Shown in pieces: positions 56,765-64,000 of a stretch of DNA of 64,000 nucleotides (position 1 is its first letter; every line of letters begins with the position of its first letter). The DNA lies in NCBI RefSeq assembly GCF_001439605.1, contig NZ_LMBX01000001.1:213992-277991 (forward strand). Reading direction: 5' to 3'. The position numbers and the translations under genes are program-made. This DNA comes from Cytobacillus praedii. GTDB taxonomy: Bacteria > Bacillota > Bacilli > Bacillales > Cytobacillaceae. The notes beneath the pieces are model-generated. The model made no database searches. It saw nothing but the letters and a program-made list of their open reading frames with translations, and was not told the DNA's origin.

Positions 56765-57598
56765 TTATTCACAAAAACGCTTAATCTATCCACAATTTGT
56801 GGATAATACTTGAGTTATCCTCTATCTTCTTTTATACTTTCAAAAGTAAACAACAGAAAAAATCACGGGAAATAAAGGGATAATCGTTTTTTATTTATGT
56901 GATTAATGAAGGTGGAGCCGAATGAATACAAAAAGATGGTCGGTGGATAAATATGTGGATGATCAAGGTAGTTATCCACATATCTCACAGGCTGCCGATC
57001 TTTTAATAAACAATGAAGTTGTCGCTTTTCCAACTGAAACCGTGTATGGTTTAGGAGGAAATGCGAAAAATGATGAGGCAGTGGAAAAAATTTTCGCAGC
57101 AAAAGGGAGACCGAGTGATAATCCACTTATTATCCACATTGCCGAAGAAGAGCAGCTAAATGCCTTTGTTGAAGAAATACCTGAGAAAGCTGCACAATTA
57201 ATGAAGCAGTTTTGGCCGGGGCCATTAACACTTATTTTTAAAAAGAAAGAGGGAGCACTTTCTGATCATGCTACAGCTGGTTTATCCACCGTTGCAGTCC
57301 GAATGCCAGATCATCCAGTGGCGTTAGCGATTATCAGTGCATCAGGACTTCCTATTGCTGCTCCTAGCGCCAATCGATCAGGAAGACCAAGCCCAACAAC
57401 AGCTGAGCATGTGTGGGAGGATTTGAATGGAAAGATTGCCGGGGTGGTCGACGGTGGACCGACCGGTGTGGGAGTTGAATCGACTGTTGTTGATTGCACA
57501 GAATTCATTCCTGTTATCTTAAGACCTGGCGGTGTAACGAAGGAGCAGCTAGAAGCGGTGATTGGTGAGGTGAGTGTTGATCCAGCACTTGTGGATAA
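56765..57598. promoter_or_regulatory. DnaA-box cluster
   Basis: Five perfect TTATNCACA matches in 834 nt: 56765-56773 (+), 56798-56806 (-), 56972-56980 (+), 57130-57138 (+) and 57590-57598 (-). Single-mismatch boxes occur at 56707-56715, 56786-56794, 56942-56950 and near 57284. The cluster spans the gap before the tsaC-like gene and its coding region. I recall that B. subtilis DnaA binds a cluster at ywlC, the same gene; that memory should be checked. Confidence 0.85.
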
Positions 57599-57965
57599 AG
57601 GGGAGGCTCCGAAATCTCCGGGAATGAAATACCGTCACTATGCACCCGATGCGCCGCTTACTCTTGTGGATGGAACGAAGGAGTATATCCAGGAGCTTGT
57701 GAATAAAAAGAAAGCAGAAGGATTATCTGTGGGGATTTTAACAACGGAGGAGAATGTGAATTTCTATCAGGCAGACTATGTGATTGCCTGTGGAAAACGG
57801 GATGACTTGGATTCTGTAGCCAGTTCTCTATATGATGTGTTAAGGAAATTTAATAATACAAATGCCGATGTGCTTTTTAGTGAAATGTTTCCCCAGGAAG
57901 GTGTGGGGCATGCGGTTATGAATCGCCTAATGAAGGCAGCAGGGCACCGAGTGATAAACAGCTAA
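56922..57965 (+). CDS. ywlC: L-threonylcarbamoyladenylate synthase (TsaC/Sua5, YwlC)
   Basis: 347 residues with a YrdC domain (about 20-205: AFPTETVYGLGGNA, KGRPSDNPLIIHI, WPGPLTLIF, APSANRSGRPSPT, ESTVVDC) and a C-terminal Sua5 domain (SPGMKYRHYAPDAPLTLV onward). It makes threonylcarbamoyl-AMP from threonine, bicarbonate and ATP for the t6A37 tRNA modification. GGTGGAG lies before the ATG. Its coding sequence contains three perfect DnaA boxes. Confidence 0.96.
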   Translation: MNTKRWSVDKYVDDQGSYPHISQAADLLINNEVVAFPTETVYGLGGNAKNDEAVEKIFAAKGRPSDNPLIIHIAEEEQLNAFVEEIPEKAAQLMKQFWPGPLTLIFKKKEGALSDHATAGLSTVAVRMPDHPVALAIISASGLPIAAPSANRSGRPSPTTAEHVWEDLNGKIAGVVDGGPTGVGVESTVVDCTEFIPVILRPGGVTKEQLEAVIGEVSVDPALVDKGEAPKSPGMKYRHYAPDAPLTLVDGTKEYIQELVNKKKAEGLSVGILTTEENVNFYQADYVIACGKRDDLDSVASSLYDVLRKFNNTNADVLFSEMFPQEGVGHAVMNRLMKAAGHRVINS

Positions 57966-57994
57966 GCCGTTCCTAATGAAGGAGCGGTTTTTTT
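57964..57994 (+). terminator. Terminator of ywlC
   Basis: The stem AAGCCGTTCCT / AAGGAGCGGTTT then TTTT. Confidence 0.92.
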
Positions 57995-58139
57995 CATCCA
58001 CTAGGAAATAATCCAATCGAAGACTGTTGATAACTTTGTGGATTTCTGCTTAAAGCAGCTTTGGAATTAACTGTGTTTATTCTTCTAAATTCCTTTGGAC
58101 GTGCATATGCTGAATTAGCAAGTCCGAGGGGGAGGAAGA

Positions 58140-58691
58140 ATGGGAGAAATGTTTGGTGTAATATTCACACTATCCTTAATGGCATTTGCCCTAGCAATGG
58201 ATGCTTTTTCAGTTGGTCTGGGGATGGGGATGTTTAAACTTCGCCTTAGACAAATTTTCAAAATCGGTTTGATCATAGGCTTTTTTCATATTTGGATGCC
58301 TCTCTTAGGGATGATTGCCGGCAAGTTCTTATCCAATAAATTTGGGGAGTTCGCTACCTATGTAGGCGGGGGACTGCTTCTGCTATTAGGTATTCAAATG
58401 ATCTGGTCAGGATTTAAAAAAGAAGACAATAGTCTGATCACTCCAGTTGGCTGGGGGTTACTTCTATTTGGCTTTACCGTTAGCTTAGACAGCTTTTCAG
58501 TTGGTTTGACTCTCGGCATATATGGGGCACAAATCGTTATTGTACTTGCATGCTTTGGCATAACAGCAACAATCCTTACATGGCTTGGCTTACTCATTGG
58601 GAGGAAGGTCCAAGGATGGTTGGGATCATACAGTGAAGCACTCGGAGGCAGCATTCTCTTTGCCTTCGGAATTAAACTGCTTTTAGGCTAA
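58140..58691 (+). CDS. mntP: Manganese efflux pump MntP
   Basis: 183 residues, six predicted membrane helices in two similar halves. Each half has the acidic [10 protein letters not shown] / [10 protein letters not shown] motif (residues about 21-30 and 118-127) that binds Mn(II). The B. subtilis counterpart is ywlD. No yybP-ykoY riboswitch was seen in the 145-nt gap upstream. GGGGGAGGAAG is a strong ribosome site. Confidence 0.94.
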   Translation: MGEMFGVIFTLSLMAFALAMDAFSVGLGMGMFKLRLRQIFKIGLIIGFFHIWMPLLGMIAGKFLSNKFGEFATYVGGGLLLLLGIQMIWSGFKKEDNSLITPVGWGLLLFGFTVSLDSFSVGLTLGIYGAQIVIVLACFGITATILTWLGLLIGRKVQGWLGSYSEALGGSILFAFGIKLLLG

Positions 58692-58699
58692 CAAGTGTT

Positions 58700-58720
58700 C
58701 ATGAGCGGTACCTGACACCG
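58700..58720. repeat. Short palindromic motif after mntP
   Basis: GAGCGGT / ACCGCTC arms around ACCTGAC. The inner GGTACCTGACACC resembles a short palindrome I remember as common in Bacillaceae intergenic DNA. Only this copy is in the window. Confidence 0.4.
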
Positions 58721-58800
58721 CTCGTAGAAATAGTTTGGGCTTGTATGGATGGAGCGAACCAGTTTTAAAAGGAAGCATAGCTTTGCCGAAAATTCTTTTT

Positions 58801-58836
58801 AAGAAAGGGAAGAGTGCTCCCCTTTCTTTTTTTTTG
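58801..58836 (+). terminator. Terminator of mntP
   Basis: The stem AAGAAAGGG / CCCTTTCTT followed by a long T run, 110 nt after the stop. Confidence 0.88.
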
Positions 58837-58870
58837 TAAGTATTTAAAAAATTTTTGTCGAAGAATACTA

Positions 58871-58897
58871 TTGAATCTGGGAGTTTTGACTTATAAT
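58871..58897 (+). promoter_or_regulatory. Putative promoter of ywlE
   Basis: TTGAAT (58871-58876), 15 nt (short), TATAAT (58892-58897). Leader about 14-20 nt, containing GAAAAGGAGG. Confidence 0.5.
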
Positions 58898-58917
58898 GGT
58901 GAAAAGGAGGCACAGCT

Positions 58918-59370
58918 ATGACTCGCGTTTTATTTGTTTGTACAGGAAATACGTGTCGGAGCCCGATGGCTGAGGCCATTTTGAAAAGCAGAAATCTCCC
59001 GGGAATTGAAGTGAAATCGGCTGGTGTTTATGCAGCGGATGGGAGTGCTGCTTCGGAAAATACAAGGAAAGTTCTAGCGGAGAATGGGATCCTATTTAAT
59101 TCCCATCAGGCATCGCTGCTTAATGATACGCTTGTGAATTGGACGAGCTATATTATCACGATGACTGCAAGCCATAAAGCAGCCGTAATCAGTATGTTTC
59201 CAGATGCTGCTGGGAAAACCTTTACCTTAAAGGAATTTGCAATTGGAAATAGCGAGGGTGATATTGCCGATCCCTTTGGCGGGCCAATTGAACAATACAG
59301 ACACACGTATAATGAAATGAATGACATGATTATAAAAATGATTCATCGGCTACAAAAAGAAAATAGGTAA
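58918..59370 (+). CDS. ywlE: Protein-arginine phosphatase YwlE (low-MW phosphatase family)
   Basis: 150 residues. The P-loop [12 protein letters not shown] has nucleophile C8 and T12, the threonine that in B. subtilis YwlE (T11) confers preference for phosphoarginine over phosphotyrosine. The general acid is in DPFGG near residue 118. It would oppose the arginine kinase McsB in protein quality control. AAAAGGAGG precedes the ATG. A chemoreceptor gene follows after 14 nt. Confidence 0.95.
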   Translation: MTRVLFVCTGNTCRSPMAEAILKSRNLPGIEVKSAGVYAADGSAASENTRKVLAENGILFNSHQASLLNDTLVNWTSYIITMTASHKAAVISMFPDAAGKTFTLKEFAIGNSEGDIADPFGGPIEQYRHTYNEMNDMIIKMIHRLQKENR

Positions 59371-59384
59371 GCAGGGGGACAATA

Positions 59385-60680
59385 ATGGGGGAGAAACATC
59401 AATATAAATTTGGCTTAAGAAAGAAACTTGTACTGTTTATTACTACTTTGGCGATTATTACATATACAACAAGTGCTTTCTTTATTTACTTTTTATACCC
59501 GCTGATTCAGGATTCCCTTCCGTTTGGGGAAGTGTGGTTTACAATCATTACGCTTAGTCTTGGAGTTATTTGGTCAGGGATATTGGCCTTTTTCGCAGCA
59601 GGCTTTATTGTGAAACCTTTACAAAAGTTAGAGAAAATGGCATTAAAAGCAGCTCAAGGAAATATTCAAGACGATGTCGAACTGGCAAAATCGGATGATG
59701 AAATTCGTTCGCTTGGAATGGCTTTCAATGATATGCTTTCAAACTTAAGGGAAATGGTTCACCAAATCGATGAGAATTTCCGTGAAACAAATGATAAAGT
59801 GATTGCTATTTCAAAGGAATCATCCTTTGCAGCAGATCAAGTCGATGCTATTTCTAGAACAATCAACGAAATTTCTTTAGGTGCGGATAATTCAGCAATT
59901 TCCATTCAATCAACAGCTGAATCAGTTGAAGATGTAATCCGAATTGCTGAAGAGGTTCAAGAAAAGGCTAAGGCATCTGAATTAGTATCGACAGAAATGG
60001 TTCAGGATCTTTATAATTCTAAAAAGGTTATTCATGACCTAATTTCAGGAATTGAGGATCTTGCCAAGGAAAATCAGCAATCTCTTCAAACAGTCAAACG
60101 CTTGGAAGAAAATGCGGCAAGGGTTGAACAAATCATCCAGCTAGTTGGTGACATTGCAGCACAAACGAATTTACTTGCCTTGAATGCTTCGATTGAGGCA
60201 GCACGTGCAGGTGAACATGGGAAAGGGTTTGCTGTTGTTGCAGAGGAAGTCCGCAAGCTTGCAGATGAGAGTGCCACAGCTGTACAAGGCATTTCAGAAT
60301 TAATTAAAAACATTCAGGGTGAAGTCCAGAATGTCGTGCGCCAAATTTCAGAGCAAGTGGAAACGGCAAACAGTGAAGCGAAAAAAGGAACGGAAACAAA
60401 TGAAGTTATTGAAGAAATGACAAAAACTGTAAATGAAATGGCTGAATCTGTTTCAGCGATAACGATATTAGTCGATCGACAAATGGAAAGCATTCAGCAT
60501 ACTTCCACACAGTCACAGGAAGTAGCAGCTATTGCTGAGGAAACATCTGCAGGTGCCCAAGAGGTGGCAACTGCAACAGAACAGCAGACCAAGGTAATGG
60601 CCAATGTAGAGTGCCTAGCAAATGAGCTCAAGGGACAAGCAGAAAAATTAAAGAATACCATTACGAGATTTCAGATTTAA
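59385..60680 (+). CDS. Methyl-accepting chemotaxis protein without extracellular sensor
   Basis: 431 residues. Two membrane helices (about 14-36 and 46-70) are separated by only about 10 residues, so there is no extracellular ligand domain. A HAMP domain follows ([17 protein letters not shown] to about residue 125), then a coiled-coil signalling domain with the hairpin tip [20 protein letters not shown]. Signals must come from the membrane, the cytoplasm or a partner. It follows ywlE closely and is likely co-transcribed. I recall no receptor at this B. subtilis position. Confidence 0.92.
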   Translation: MGEKHQYKFGLRKKLVLFITTLAIITYTTSAFFIYFLYPLIQDSLPFGEVWFTIITLSLGVIWSGILAFFAAGFIVKPLQKLEKMALKAAQGNIQDDVELAKSDDEIRSLGMAFNDMLSNLREMVHQIDENFRETNDKVIAISKESSFAADQVDAISRTINEISLGADNSAISIQSTAESVEDVIRIAEEVQEKAKASELVSTEMVQDLYNSKKVIHDLISGIEDLAKENQQSLQTVKRLEENAARVEQIIQLVGDIAAQTNLLALNASIEAARAGEHGKGFAVVAEEVRKLADESATAVQGISELIKNIQGEVQNVVRQISEQVETANSEAKKGTETNEVIEEMTKTVNEMAESVSAITILVDRQMESIQHTSTQSQEVAAIAEETSAGAQEVATATEQQTKVMANVECLANELKGQAEKLKNTITRFQI

Positions 60681-60688
60681 TCCAATGC

Positions 60689-60716
60689 AGCCTTCATTTA
60701 TGAAGGCTTTTTTTTA
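60689..60716 (+). terminator. Terminator of ywlE and the chemoreceptor gene
   Basis: The stem AGCCTTCA / TGAAGGCT then seven or more T. Confidence 0.9.
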
Positions 60717-60810
60717 TATTCTATTCGTCTTTACAAGCCAATCCCTCTTTATAATATTTGCTTTTTGTGCCAAAATAAGGGCAGGTAATAAAAGTAGGAA
60801 CTTTTCAAGA

Positions 60811-61090
60811 AGATTGTTGTTTTATCCAAGTTATGTGATAAATAGGTCAGTAAAAAAATTGGTTGACTGGAGCGGAAGGTGCGAGACTCCTCGAAAATGC
60901 TGACGCATTTCCTTCGTGCGATGACTATTCACTGTAGCTTATTCAACATCCTGCGGGAGAAGTGGGTCAGGTGAGACCCCACAGGCACGCAGTGCCGAGG
61001 AGGCTCAGCGCCCACCCCGCGGAAAGCGAGTACCCTGAAGCGCAAATCAACCTCTACCAACTCATTTTATGTAGCAACAATATTTGTGAA
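60811..61090 (+). repeat. Dispersed repeat A, copy 7 (with 61-nt insertion)
   Basis: Left arm AAGAAGATTGTTGTTTT, core 60861-61062 from GGTTGACTGGAGCGGAAGG to GAAGCGCAAATCAACC, right arm TAGCAACAATATTTGTG. The conserved GAGACTCCTGCGGGA block is split after GAGACTCCT by about 61 nt (60892-60952) that ends in a second CCT before GCGGGA. It fills the gap between the chemoreceptor terminator and rpiB. Confidence 0.9.
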
Positions 61091-61116
61091 AACAGACTTT
61101 TTTAGGAGGATTAAAG

Positions 61117-61557
61117 ATGAAAGTAGCGATTGCATCAGATCATGGCGGAATAAATATTCGCGAGGAAATAAAAGATGTAATGAAAGAAATGGGCATTGAA
61201 TTTGAAGATTTTGGCTGTGAATGCGAAACGTCTGTTGATTACCCTGATTATGCTCTTCCTGTTGCGGAGAAGGTTGCAAACGGAGAATTTGATAAAGGCA
61301 TTTTGATTTGCGGAACTGGCATCGGCATGAGCATTGCGGCTAACAAGGTGAAGGGCATTCGCTGTGCACTCGTTCATGATCTTTTCAGTGCAAAAGCAAC
61401 ACGTGAGCATAATGACAGCAATATGCTTGCTATGGGAGAACGTGTCATTGGACCGGGATTGGCCAGGGAAATTGCAAAGGTTTGGCTGACAACGGATTAT
61501 GAAGGCGGACGCCATGAAAACCGTGTTGGAAAAATTAAAGACTACGAAAACAAATAG
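61117..61557 (+). CDS. rpiB: Ribose-5-phosphate isomerase B
   Basis: 146 residues. MKVAIASDHGGINIREEI at the start; active-site Cys in ICGTGIGMSIAANKVKGIRC; ARxHNDSNMLAMGERV near residue 105. It interconverts ribose-5-phosphate and ribulose-5-phosphate. TTAGGAGGATTAAAG is the ribosome site. In B. subtilis it is ywlF, followed by ywlG as here. Confidence 0.96.
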   Translation: MKVAIASDHGGINIREEIKDVMKEMGIEFEDFGCECETSVDYPDYALPVAEKVANGEFDKGILICGTGIGMSIAANKVKGIRCALVHDLFSAKATREHNDSNMLAMGERVIGPGLAREIAKVWLTTDYEGGRHENRVGKIKDYENK

Positions 61558-61588
61558 AAACAAAACTTCCGAGAAAGGGTGAGCCTTT

Positions 61589-62164
61589 ATGACGGAATCC
61601 ATTCAAACATGGGAAGAACAGCTGAATACCATTATTCGTGAATTTGCTGAACAAGTTCAGCTAACAGACAAGCATCTATTTGTTATCGGCTGCAGCACAA
61701 GTGAAGTGGCTGGAAGGAAAATTGGCACGGCTGGCACAGAGCAAGTGGCAGAAATGATTTTTACCCAGCTGAAAATATTTCAGGAACAAACAGGCGTTGC
61801 TCTAGCGTTCCAGTGCTGTGAACACTTGAACAGGGCGTTAGTTGTTGAACGGAAAATTGCAGAAGAAAGACAGCTCTCCGAAGTAAGCGTGGTTCCTGTA
61901 AGAAAAGCTGGCGGAGCAATGGCTACTTATGCGTTTGAACACCTTAATGATCCAGTTATGGTTGAACATATCACTGCTGATGCAGGTATGGATATCGGAG
62001 ATACATTCATTGGTATGCACTTAAAGCATGTCGCTGTCCCGATAAGAACCACACAGAAATGTATTGGGGAAGCCCATGTGACATTAGCAAAAACGAGGCC
62101 AAAGCTTATAGGCGGTGCCCGTGCTGTGTATGAACGAAGCCAAGCGAATGAGTCATGCAGATAG
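61589..62164 (+). CDS. ywlG: YwlG (UPF0340/TIGR01440 family)
   Basis: 191 residues. A conserved [22 protein letters not shown] near residues 30-50, [15 protein letters not shown] and [15 protein letters not shown]. Function unknown; the first motif suggests phosphate or nucleotide binding. 31 nt after rpiB with GAGAAAGGGTG, so probably co-transcribed. Confidence 0.92.
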   Translation: MTESIQTWEEQLNTIIREFAEQVQLTDKHLFVIGCSTSEVAGRKIGTAGTEQVAEMIFTQLKIFQEQTGVALAFQCCEHLNRALVVERKIAEERQLSEVSVVPVRKAGGAMATYAFEHLNDPVMVEHITADAGMDIGDTFIGMHLKHVAVPIRTTQKCIGEAHVTLAKTRPKLIGGARAVYERSQANESCR

Positions 62165-62166
62165 TA

Positions 62167-62200
62167 GAAGCCTTTGCAAAATGCAACGGCTTTTCCTTTT
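62167..62200 (+). terminator. Probable terminator of rpiB-ywlG
   Basis: The stem AAGCCTTTGCA / TGCAACGGCTT with one mismatch, followed by TTCCTTTT. Confidence 0.7.
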
Positions 62201-62261
62201 AGATGAGAAATCCGCTTACAATCGTTTCTATTCTTCTTTTCGTCACAAAAACATGATAAGA

Positions 62262-62267
62262 TATAAT
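62262..62267 (+). promoter_or_regulatory. Putative -10 of glyA
   Basis: TATAAT at 62262-62267, 68 nt before the glyA ATG. The -35 region is poor (TTCGTC-like). Confidence 0.5.
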
Positions 62268-62334
62268 AGAATTTTCAAAATAGGACGTTACATATCTATT
62301 GAAAAGAGCTTAGTCGAAAAGGGAGGATTCTATA

Positions 62335-63576
62335 ATGAAGCATTTAGCACAACAGGATGAACAAGTATTTCAATCGATTCAAGATGAGTTAGGACGTCAA
62401 AGAACAAAGATTGAATTAATTGCTTCTGAAAACTTTGTAAGTGAAGCAGTAATGGAAGCACAAGGATCTGTGTTGACGAATAAATATGCTGAAGGCTATC
62501 CAGGCAGACGCTATTACGGCGGATGTGAGCATGTGGATGTCGTAGAGAACCTGGCTCGTGATCGTGCGAAGCAAATTTTTGGTGCTGAGCATGTAAATGT
62601 ACAGCCGCATTCAGGTGCACAAGCGAATATGGCTGTTTACTTTACAATTTTAGAACAAGGCGATACGGTCCTTGGTATGAATCTTTCCCATGGCGGTCAT
62701 TTAACACATGGAAGCCCTGTTAATTTCAGTGGCGTTCAATATAACTTTGTTGAGTATGGTGTCGATGAAAAGACGCATTTGATTGATTATAATGTTGTTC
62801 TCGAAAAGGCTCGTGAGCATAAACCAAAATTGATTGTTGCTGGTGCGAGTGCATACCCGCGTGAAATTGATTTTAAGCGTTTCCGTGAGATTGCCGATGA
62901 GGTTGGCGCGTATTTAATGGTGGACATGGCTCATATCGCTGGTCTAGTTGCAGCAGGGCTTCATCAGAATCCAGTTCCATATGCAGATTTCGTCACAACA
63001 ACAACGCATAAAACACTTCGCGGCCCACGCGGCGGGATGATTCTTTGTAAAGAAGAATACGCGAAGAAAATTGACAAGTCGATTTTCCCTGGTATCCAAG
63101 GCGGTCCTCTAATGCATGTCATTGCAGCAAAAGCAGTCGCATTCGGTGAAGCGCTTCAGGATGATTTCAAAGGGTATGCTGGTGAAATCATTGCTAATGC
63201 GAAGCATCTGGCAGAAGGTCTTCAGAAAGAAGGACTTGACCTTGTTTCTGGCGGTACGGATAATCATTTATTGCTCGTTGATCTTCGTTCACTCAGCTTA
63301 ACTGGAAAAATTGCTGAAAAGGTGCTAGACGAAGTGGGCATCACAGTAAATAAAAATACGATTCCATTCGATCCAGAAAGTCCATTTGTAACAAGCGGTA
63401 TTCGCATCGGGACAGCAGCGGTTACTTCACGTGGCTTCGGTGCAAAGGAAATGGAAGAAATTGCATCAATTATTGCCTTTACATTGAAAAATCATGAAGA
63501 TGAAGGCAAGCTTGAAGAGGCAAGCAAGCGTGTCGAAGCATTAACAAGCAACTTTACTTTATATCCTGAAAGATAA
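62335..63576 (+). CDS. glyA: Serine hydroxymethyltransferase GlyA
   Basis: 413 residues. SHMT motifs in order: [68 protein letters not shown] and the PLP lysine K226 in [15 protein letters not shown]. It interconverts serine and glycine with tetrahydrofolate, supplying one-carbon units. GGGAGGATTCTATA precedes the ATG. It is a reference for the divergent SHMT-like enzyme at 51.4 kb. Confidence 0.98.
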   Translation: MKHLAQQDEQVFQSIQDELGRQRTKIELIASENFVSEAVMEAQGSVLTNKYAEGYPGRRYYGGCEHVDVVENLARDRAKQIFGAEHVNVQPHSGAQANMAVYFTILEQGDTVLGMNLSHGGHLTHGSPVNFSGVQYNFVEYGVDEKTHLIDYNVVLEKAREHKPKLIVAGASAYPREIDFKRFREIADEVGAYLMVDMAHIAGLVAAGLHQNPVPYADFVTTTTHKTLRGPRGGMILCKEEYAKKIDKSIFPGIQGGPLMHVIAAKAVAFGEALQDDFKGYAGEIIANAKHLAEGLQKEGLDLVSGGTDNHLLLVDLRSLSLTGKIAEKVLDEVGITVNKNTIPFDPESPFVTSGIRIGTAAVTSRGFGAKEMEEIASIIAFTLKNHEDEGKLEEASKRVEALTSNFTLYPER

Positions 63577-63586
63577 TCTATACAGG

Positions 63587-63617
63587 CTGCTCTTCGAAAA
63601 GGAAGGGCAGTTTTTTT
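63587..63617 (+). terminator. Terminator of glyA
   Basis: The stem CTGCTCTTC / GAAGGGCAG (one G-T) followed by TTTTTTT. Confidence 0.9.
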
Positions 63618-63629
63618 ATTGGAGAATTT

Positions 63630-63735
63630 TAGCGGATAAAGAAGAACAAAGTTTAAATGCTAGATAAAACAAAAATGATGCTTGATAAAATGATTGAAAT
63701 GCTAGATAAAAGTAGGAGACTGCTAGATAAAGACA
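63630..63735 (+). repeat. 21-nt periodic tandem array C6 (TGCTAGATAAA type)
   Basis: Cores start at 63635, 63663, 63684, 63705 and 63726: spacings 28, 21, 21, 21. The last four units are ATGCTAGATAAA, ATGCTTGATAAA, ATGCTAGATAAA and CTGCTAGATAAA. It begins 13 nt after the glyA terminator and ends about 125 nt before the upp promoter. Confidence 0.92.
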
Positions 63736-63861
63736 ATCCCAAAGGGTATTTGCCTAATAACAAGAAAAATTGATTGTAAGTACTAGATTAATTGAGGAAA
63801 ATACTAGAAAATTATCCATACAAAAAACTTTTAACGAATTTTAAACTTTTTACACTCATAG

Positions 63862-63890
63862 TTGCCCTGATTATTTTTTTTCTGTAAAAT
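63862..63890 (+). promoter_or_regulatory. Sigma-A promoter of upp
   Basis: TTGCCC (63862-63867), 17 nt, TAAAAT (63885-63890). Start of transcription near 63897. Confidence 0.7.
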
Positions 63891-63945
63891 TAGACGAAGT
63901 GTTAGAACGAACCTATTTTACATATTGAAAAGGAGAGAATTTTCC

Positions 63946-64000
63946 ATGGCAAAAGTATACGTATTTGACCACCCCCTTATTCAGCATAAACTTACATATA
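63946..64000 (+). CDS. upp: Uracil phosphoribosyltransferase Upp, 5' end
   Basis: Only the first 18 codons are in the window: MAKVYVFDHPLIQHKLTY, the standard Upp N-terminus. AAGGAGAG lies 9 nt before the ATG. Upp makes UMP from uracil and PRPP. It follows glyA as in B. subtilis. The gene continues past the window edge. Confidence 0.93.
   Translation, partial: MAKVYVFDHPLIQHKLTY

Noticed and set aside
58024..58042. Additional DnaA box upstream of mntP
   Set aside because: TTGATAAC and TGTGGATTT only partly match TTATNCACA, so they were not counted in the cluster.
57995..58139. Manganese riboswitch (yybP-ykoY) upstream of mntP
   Set aside because: The 145-nt gap lacks the conserved loop sequences and the stem arrangement of that riboswitch.
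60811..61090. Insertion sequence remnant
   Set aside because: No transposase fragment is encoded; the region is repeat A copy 7 with a short insertion.

Overview
The window looks like the chromosome of a low-GC, endospore-forming Bacillaceae species outside the B. subtilis group. It carries sporulation genes (gerQ, rsfA, pbpG, spo0F, spoIIR). From about 6.7 kb to the end it follows, in inverted coordinate order, the B. subtilis block from ywdI/gerQ through pta, ywfO, speEB, argS, pyrG, spo0F, rho, prfA and spoIIR to glyA and upp. Most genes are on the + strand. No phage, IS transposase, rRNA, tRNA or CRISPR array was seen. The genus cannot be fixed from this window.

1-6.1 kb is a molybdenum-cofactor block: the 3' end of an fdhE-like gene, mobA, moeA, a moeA fused to a substrate-binding-protein-like domain, moaE, moaD and moeB. 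6.1-21.3 kb holds a perfect palindromic parS site, small proteins, gerQ, hemQ (coproheme decarboxylase), pta, lipL, rsfA, an HD phosphohydrolase, ywgA, ywhBCD, pbpG and the polyamine pair speE-speB. 21.3-22.1 kb is repeat-rich intergenic DNA, followed by ywiB-argS and the cardiolipin synthase gene.

25.7-37.1 kb is an acyl-CoA catabolism island: fadF, thiolase, 3-hydroxyacyl-CoA dehydrogenase, two acyl-CoA dehydrogenases, a TetR regulator and the fused B12-dependent mutase IcmF. A FadR-type operator overlaps the fadF promoter and a CcpA cre-like site lies upstream of the thiolase gene. 37.3-48.6 kb is the conserved rpoE-pyrG-spo0F-fbaA-tal-murAB-glpX-rho-rpmE block. The pyrG leader shows every element of CTP-sensitive reiterative-transcription attenuation. 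48.7-52.8 kb holds tdk and then an accessory trio: a drug/metabolite transporter, a GntR regulator and a divergent SHMT-like PLP enzyme, whose promoters share sequence around the -10. 53.1-64 kb holds prfA-prmC, spoIIR, a GNAT protein, the tsaC/sua5-type gene inside a dense DnaA-box cluster, mntP, ywlE, a chemoreceptor without an external sensor domain, rpiB, ywlG, glyA and the start of upp.

The least explained signal is non-coding. Six intergenic arrays of degenerate repeats have a strict period of about 21 nt and a conserved (G)ATAAA core, each array with its own variant. Two further families of dispersed intergenic repeats are present in full, collapsed and interrupted forms.
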